DNA of 63,350 nucleotides from Glycomyces tenuis DSM 44171 (lineage in GTDB: Bacteria > Actinomycetota > Actinomycetes > Mycobacteriales > Micromonosporaceae). Positions 58,543 to 63,350 of the stretch are shown here, piece after piece. The position numbers were made by a program, and so were the translations under genes. Position 1 is the stretch's first letter. Each line of letters begins with the position of its first letter. Under the pieces are notes generated by a model. The model was not told the origin of the DNA, made no database searches, and saw only the letters and a program-made list of their open reading frames with translations. The stretch lies in assembly GCF_000427885.1 (NCBI RefSeq), contig NZ_ATYW01000025.1:1-63350 (forward strand). Direction: 5' to 3'.

Positions 58543-61251
58543 ATGGCCCGCATCGCAGAGCACCGGCCCACCCGAGCCGACGCGCACCAGAAGATTGGCG
58601 TCGACCCGGCTCCGGCCATGCGCGCCCGCCTGGCCCGCGCCATCGCCCTGACCGTCTTCAGCCTCGTGGTCATGATCGGGATGCCGCTGTTCCTGTACTC
58701 CGTGGTCGGTTCCCGCTGGCCCGACCGCGGCCCGACCCTGGCCGACTTCGAGACCCTCCACCTGCGCAGCGACACCGAACTGCTCTTCGGCGCCATCGCC
58801 GTCGCCGGGTGGGGGCTGTGGGCCGTGTTCACTCTCATGGTGCTCTACGCCGTGGTCGGCGCGATCGTGGACGTGCTGCGCTGGGGCGTCGCCGTCGAGA
58901 CCTGGCGCGACGCCTCCAACCCCGTCCGCTGGCTGGCCGGGCTCCTCATCGGCGCCATCGCCGCGCTCTGGCCGGCCGCCGCGAACGCCGCCCCGCCCGA
59001 ACCGGTCGACCAGACCGTCGCTGAGCGCACCCTCACCGACGCCGAACTCGCCCACACCACCACCGCCAGCGGGGAAGATCAGCCCGCAGCGGCCGACACG
59101 GAGGTCCAGCAGTCGACGCACACCATCGCCCCGAACGAATCGCTCTACTCACTCGCCGAGCACTACCTCGGCAACGGTGAGCGGTGGCCGGAGATCTGGG
59201 AGGCCAACCGGGGGATCACGATGAGCAACGGCCAGCCGTTCATCAACCCCGACTTCATCACCGACGGCACCGTCATCACCATCCCGGCGAACCAGGAACC
59301 CAACCCAAGCGGCAACGAGCACACCGACACCGAAATCCACATCGTGCAGACCGGGCAGCACCTGTACGGCCTGGCCGAACAGTACCTCGGCGACGGCGAG
59401 CGCTGGCCGGAGATCTGGGAGGCCAACCGAGACCGGGCCTTCGCCGACGGCCGCACCTTCACCGACCCCGACCGCATTTTCGCCGGATGGGACCTCATCA
59501 TTCCCCTCGACACCCCCGCCACCCCGCCCGACAACAACGAACCCGACGCCGAACCGGAGCCAGAGCCGGAGCTGGAGGGCGAAGGCGAGATCAGCGTCCC
59601 CGACGACACGCCCTCGGCGATCGAACCGACCGACCCGGCAGACCCGCCACCCTCAGACGAACCGACCGCCGTCACCGAAGAAGACACCTCACCTGCCCCC
59701 GACCACACCGAGACCACCGACGAACCTGCTGCGGCCGACTCGATCCCGGTCGGTCTGTGGCTGAGCACCGGCACCTTCCTCGCCGCCTCCACCGTCGTGC
59801 TCCTGGCCGCCCGCGCCCGCCGCAAGCGGTCCTCACCGAAGGCCAGCCGCGACGAGGAAGGACCGGTCACCGGTCGCCTATCCGACCTCGAAGCCCTCAT
59901 CGATCGCGAACAACAACGCCTGACCGAACCGGCCGAAGTTGAGACCGAGCCTATGACACTCGACCTCACCGAAGAGACCGGTATCCCGATCGGCGCTGAC
60001 CGCACCACACCGATCAACTTGACCGACCTCGCCACCCCTGCGCTCGGCCTGACCGGCCCCGGTCACAAAGGCGCCGCCCGCGCCGCCATCATCGCCGCCC
60101 TCGAAGCCGAACACCCCGTCCGCATCACCACCGAAGCCGCCGACCGATTCAACATCGACCAGGCCGCCGACACCGACGCCTTCGCCATCATCGACACCCT
60201 CGACGACCTGACGACCACACCACATCACCAGTCGCCCGGCTCACCATTGGTGGTGTGTACTGAGGCCGACATCGACCACATCGGCGCCGACGCGCTCGCC
60301 GAACAACTCGCCCTCGAACCCGACCGCGTCATCGTCCTCGGACCCTGGCCCCTCGGCCCCACCCTCACCCTCGCCGCCGACGGGACCGTCGAAACCGACG
60401 ACCACCTGGCCGAGATCGAACAGTGCTACATCGCCGACGCTGCACTCCTCGACCAAGTCCTGCACGACCACACCCAGACCGAACCCGCTGTGCCCGAGAC
60501 AACGCCTGAACCGTCCGTGAACACCGAGAATACTGCCAGACTCGAACCCGAGCCTTTGCAGAACGACAAACCCGAGCTCGAATCCACCCACCAGGCCGAA
60601 GCGACCGAACCGTCCACGGCTGCCACCAGGTTCCGGCTCTGCGTGTTCGGCGACCTCGAGCTGTACTACAACGGCGTCCCGGTCAAACTCAAGCAACGCG
60701 CCCGCGCACTCACCCTCCTAGCCGCCCTCGCCTGCGCCGACCAGCCCCGCGCCATGACCGAACTCCTCGACATCGTCGTCCCCGACCGGCCACTCACCGG
60801 CGCCCGCAAATACCTCAACACCATCAAAGCCAACACCCGCAGCGCCGTCCGCGAACTGGCCGGAGACGATACCCTCGACCCCATCCCCTACGACCCCAAG
60901 ACCGAGACCTTCAGCCTCGACACCAACCTGGTCACCACCGACCTGGCCGAATTCGACGACGCCGAACAAACCGCCGCACTTGCGACTGACCCCGCCGACC
61001 AAGCCGCCGCGCTCGAACGGCTCGTGGCACTCCACACCGGCGACCTCACCTCCGACCTTGAAGACCTCGACGACCTCCGCGAGAACTACCGCATCGCCAC
61101 AAAACGCGCCTGCCGCACCCTCGCTTCCCACTACGCCGAAATCGGCGACAGCGCCCGCGCCGCCAAGTACCGTGACATGTCAATACGGGACTATGCCGAT
61201 AACGGTGTAACTGGTCCGGAGAGGATCTACGGTGACCGCCGTGAACAGTGA
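58543..61251 (+). CDS. Membrane LysM-BTAD protein
   Basis: 902 residues from ATG 58543. Order: membrane segments near residues 30-50, 85-110 and 125-148 (the first starting IALTVFSLVVMIGMPLFLY); two LysM domains (about 190-248 and 265-322) with near-identical GERWPEIWEANR, coded by near-identical DNA; acidic Pro/Glu/Asp-rich linker; further membrane segment near 405 (WLSTGTFLAASTVVLLAA); and a C-terminal bacterial transcriptional activator-like (BTAD) domain (LCVFGDLELYYNGVPV, RALTLLAAL, ETFSLDTNLVTTDLAEF). LysM binds peptidoglycan, BTAD is helical/TPR-like and often regulatory. Likely signals pilus or wall status; exact role unknown. Last gene of the Tad operon. Confidence 0.78.
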   Translation: MARIAEHRPTRADAHQKIGVDPAPAMRARLARAIALTVFSLVVMIGMPLFLYSVVGSRWPDRGPTLADFETLHLRSDTELLFGAIAVAGWGLWAVFTLMVLYAVVGAIVDVLRWGVAVETWRDASNPVRWLAGLLIGAIAALWPAAANAAPPEPVDQTVAERTLTDAELAHTTTASGEDQPAAADTEVQQSTHTIAPNESLYSLAEHYLGNGERWPEIWEANRGITMSNGQPFINPDFITDGTVITIPANQEPNPSGNEHTDTEIHIVQTGQHLYGLAEQYLGDGERWPEIWEANRDRAFADGRTFTDPDRIFAGWDLIIPLDTPATPPDNNEPDAEPEPEPELEGEGEISVPDDTPSAIEPTDPADPPPSDEPTAVTEEDTSPAPDHTETTDEPAAADSIPVGLWLSTGTFLAASTVVLLAARARRKRSSPKASRDEEGPVTGRLSDLEALIDREQQRLTEPAEVETEPMTLDLTEETGIPIGADRTTPINLTDLATPALGLTGPGHKGAARAAIIAALEAEHPVRITTEAADRFNIDQAADTDAFAIIDTLDDLTTTPHHQSPGSPLVVCTEADIDHIGADALAEQLALEPDRVIVLGPWPLGPTLTLAADGTVETDDHLAEIEQCYIADAALLDQVLHDHTQTEPAVPETTPEPSVNTENTARLEPEPLQNDKPELESTHQAEATEPSTAATRFRLCVFGDLELYYNGVPVKLKQRARALTLLAALACADQPRAMTELLDIVVPDRPLTGARKYLNTIKANTRSAVRELAGDDTLDPIPYDPKTETFSLDTNLVTTDLAEFDDAEQTAALATDPADQAAALERLVALHTGDLTSDLEDLDDLRENYRIATKRACRTLASHYAEIGDSARAAKYRDMSIRDYADNGVTGPERIYGDRREQ

Positions 61252-61441
61252 TACGAGCAAGTCTCAGCAGGTCGAGAAGGACACCAGTGTAAGCCGGGCC
61301 GCGGAGCGGACCGATCCGCGGCGAAAGGCTCGGCCGGCGGGTGCCGCTTCGGCGGCTGTGTCCGGTCTCAGAGTCGAGTGCCCGATTGGCAGGTTATCCC
61401 AAGAATGGATGCAGCTGAGTCCGATCGATGCTCAGCCCGGT

Positions 61442-62800
61442 TTAGCTTCTTCGGCCCCACCTGAGGTGTATCTCGGGGGTCTGCTCGCACAGTGAGCGCA
61501 GCTCTCCCCGGAAGACGTGATCGATGCCCCTAGCCGTAACCGTCCATTTTGCGATGAGTTCTTCAATGTGGTCGTCGGTTACGACAGCGAACACTTCACC
61601 ACACTGCTCGCTCACCTCGCCTGGCAGCTCACCGACCCGCCAGGAGATCACCGTGCCGGCCTCAGACTCATCGATGTCGATGGAAGAAACGGCATTATTG
61701 AGGTCGGGAATGAACGGATTGATGTGCGGCATCATCCCATGCCGAATATCGCCGTACCGGTACGGAACGTCAGGAAGCAGTTTAAACACATCGAAGGGTC
61801 CGCCGTGATCGCAGTAGGCCGTATCCGATTCCATCAGCACGATGACCCCGGGCGGGAACGCAACCTGGACCCGGACACCTTCGAGATACCGCAGCGATTC
61901 ATTGCGGACGAGCAGCCGGCCGCGTGCCAGCTCATGCCGGAAGAACTCGTCGGTCACCTCGCCGATGAGTGCTTTCGATTCAGCCCGCCACTCTTCGACC
62001 TCAGCACGGAACTCCTCCTCGCTCCTGGAGTCTGACTTCCAGGAGGAGATTTGCAGCGCGAGAGCCTGAATTCCAGAGTCGAAGGGGTTGCTTGACGCGG
62101 GGCTCGTCCTTAGGTCGGAGAGCAGGGAATCGGCTCGGCGATCGATGTCGCCTGTCACCAGCTCGTGGATGCTCTCCGCGTCGACACGATCGAAGGTCGC
62201 GTCGTACTCGACATCGACCTTTGCCCCGGTGTGCGGTGCTCGTGATCGACGAAGGTCCAGCTGGGCCAGGTCATTGCTCTTGGCGGGTCGGGTCTTACCT
62301 GGGATACGGACGAAGATGTCTCCATCGCAGACGGCCAGATTGGAGACGTTATCCTGAAACTCCTTACGGCACGGGAAGATCTGGTCGCCCCATTGCGGCG
62401 GGTCGACGACGAAGGCGAGCACCAGCCCGTGTTTGTGCTTGATAAACTGGTAGTCCCAGCGGGGGCCGTCCGTGCCCACGTATGGCTCAATCACATCCCC
62501 GAGGACCGCGCCGTCGACCGCTTCAGTGCCGACCACCCTAGAGTCATCGACGCCGACCAGAACGACACCGTGGCCGTCAAGGTGCTTCTTGGCGATGTCC
62601 GGCATTCGGTTGGACATGCCCAGGATCGCTCGGGCGACGGTTACGGCGGACCGCTTTCGAGCCGACTTGTCGGCGAAGGACAGTGCCCCCTTGAGCTCGA
62701 ACCAGTCGACCTCGGCCAGGTCACCCAAGGAGGTCGCATACTCGATGAGGGAGAGCCATCCGGAGGTCCCGGTCGGCAGTCGCGAGAGGTCAGCTTCCAT
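61442..62800 (-). CDS. AlbA_2/Schlafen-like protein
   Basis: 452 residues from ATG 62800 (GTG 62818 is alternative). Near the N-terminus WFELKGALSFADKSARKRSAVTV...GHGVVLVGVDDSR matches the AlbA_2 (Schlafen AlbA-like) domain with its conserved Glu-Leu-Lys and Gly-Val-Asp; the rest (about 300 residues) is unassigned. AlbA_2 proteins include ATP-dependent regulators and RNase-like Schlafen relatives, some in defence contexts; role here is unknown. Separate from the Tad operon by 190 bp and on the opposite strand. Confidence 0.62.
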   Translation of the reverse strand: MEADLSRLPTGTSGWLSLIEYATSLGDLAEVDWFELKGALSFADKSARKRSAVTVARAILGMSNRMPDIAKKHLDGHGVVLVGVDDSRVVGTEAVDGAVLGDVIEPYVGTDGPRWDYQFIKHKHGLVLAFVVDPPQWGDQIFPCRKEFQDNVSNLAVCDGDIFVRIPGKTRPAKSNDLAQLDLRRSRAPHTGAKVDVEYDATFDRVDAESIHELVTGDIDRRADSLLSDLRTSPASSNPFDSGIQALALQISSWKSDSRSEEEFRAEVEEWRAESKALIGEVTDEFFRHELARGRLLVRNESLRYLEGVRVQVAFPPGVIVLMESDTAYCDHGGPFDVFKLLPDVPYRYGDIRHGMMPHINPFIPDLNNAVSSIDIDESEAGTVISWRVGELPGEVSEQCGEVFAVVTDDHIEELIAKWTVTARGIDHVFRGELRSLCEQTPEIHLRWGRRS

Positions 62801-62879
62801 GCTTCGATTCTTCACCACTGGTCCGACAGCTTCGGTGTGCTCCGGGTGGAGGAAACGCTCGAACTAGCGGCAAGCGCCC

Positions 62880-63350
62880 TCCGCCGTGGCCGCGTAGTTC
62901 TCGGGGCGTGGTGTAGGAGCGAGATAATGACGTCGGGGTACTGCTCGCTGGCGTCGCCAAGGCGGTTGGCGATCCAGGCCCGGGCGGGATCGAAGAGCGG
63001 GTGAGAGGGCAGGAGGTGGTGTGGAGGTGGCGCGCCGAGTCCGGAGAGACAGCTGACAGTGTGAGTGATTTGTTGTGCGATCTTGTATGCGGTGTATAAG
63101 TTGAAATGTGATGTAGATTGCTAAATATTGCCAAGGTGTGGGCATGGTAGGCTGTGACCAGGGCAAACGTAGGCCGTAAAACCGTCACCTTAGACCAGTG
63201 TTGTATGTGGTGGGTTTCGGTCCACTGCACGGGCCGGTCGCAGCCGGTCCAGGCGCAGCCGCCGGGTTGTTCGAGTTCGAGTTCGAGTTTGCGGCGCAGG
63301 GCGACGGTGGGGAGCCGCATCGCCCGGCCCAGTTCGATCGCCTCGCCGGT
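62880..63350 (-). pseudogene. Broken 13E12-type HNH endonuclease gene running off the right edge
   Basis: On the minus strand, from the edge inwards, IELGRAMRLPTVALRRKLELE and GGCAWTGCDRPVQWTETHHIQHW give the Cys-Cys and His-His of an HNH domain of 13E12/DUF222 proteins. Beyond HWSKV (about 63175 downwards) the reading is replaced by an AT-rich stretch (63060-63175) with none of the expected HNH second half, then the unrelated PPPHHLL-type fragment (62956-63044). So the gene is disrupted, possibly by insertion/recombination. The 5' part lies outside the window. Confidence 0.55.

Noticed and set aside
61232..61495. Open frame of 87 codons from GTG 61232 overlapping the Tad operon end
   Set aside because: Overlaps the 61442 gene on the other strand, lacks a ribosome site of its own and has no recognisable protein pattern; more likely a shadow frame. 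A 7-bp hairpin near 61299-61321 is in this gap.
1..63350. tRNA, rRNA, CRISPR array or intact transposase
   Set aside because: None seen by eye on either strand; a covariance-model scan was not possible, so small RNA genes could be missed.

Overview
The window is high-GC DNA (roughly two thirds G+C by eye) from an actinobacterium. Its gene families are typical of Mycobacteriales-like genomes (Nocardia, Rhodococcus, Gordonia) or neighbouring orders: a Tad/Flp pilus locus, an FxLD lanthipeptide cluster, TPR-type XRE regulators, a DUF4192 protein and a 13E12-type HNH remnant. The genus cannot be fixed from sequence alone. No rRNA, tRNA, CRISPR array or intact transposase was seen. The left-hand 25 kb reads like an integrative/conjugative element or plasmid segment; the rest is accessory islands.

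Layout. (1) 1-2666: 3' part of an NB-ARC/TPR (NLR-like) gene that runs off the left edge. (2) 2844-5057, minus: an operon of an RNA-ligase-like nucleotidyltransferase, a TSPPY methyltransferase and an unrecognised partner. (3) 5359-18264: a type IV secretion module in one tightly coupled operon (VirB2-, VirB6-, PrgI-, VirB4-, M23 hydrolase-, VirD4-like proteins and a replication-relaxation protein), flanked by two pentapeptide-repeat membrane proteins and a sigma-like regulator. (4) 18750-24909: a run of small, mostly unknown genes separated by long hairpins, including three tandem paralogues of an unnamed family. (5) 25001-25660, minus: a prepilin peptidase. (6) 25714-33319: type I restriction-modification (hsdR, hsdS, hsdM) with a divergent nuclease-like gene. 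(7) 33346-45599: flavoprotein, two XRE/TPR regulators around a phosphotransferase, then a class I FxLD lanthipeptide cluster (methyltransferase, precursor, LanB, LanC, SpaB-C-type lyase). (8) 45697-48168: a large unknown protein with a zinc ribbon and a PD-(D/E)xK nuclease-like C-terminus. (9) 48655-49930: a CdiA-CT-like toxin and SitI3-like immunity pair. (10) 50945-61251: a Tad/Flp pilus operon ending in a membrane LysM-BTAD protein. (11) 61442-62800: an AlbA_2/Schlafen-like gene, then a broken HNH gene at the right edge.

The most striking non-coding signal is a short repeat, GGTAGYCG, often spaced exactly 10 bp, clustered in three intergenic regions that each separate divergent genes of the conjugative module (5.1, 7.4-7.6 and 18.3 kb). 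Two of these also share a 15-mer, TACTCGATGTTCTTA, upstream of the methyltransferase/RNA-ligase operon and of the secretion operon. I read this as one regulon that co-ordinates transfer genes, a nucleic-acid modification operon, the two pentapeptide membrane proteins and the unknown small-gene block; the sigma-like gene at 6607-7353 is the candidate regulator. No relaxase is present in the window, so the mobilisation step is either encoded outside it or carried out by something unrecognised here.
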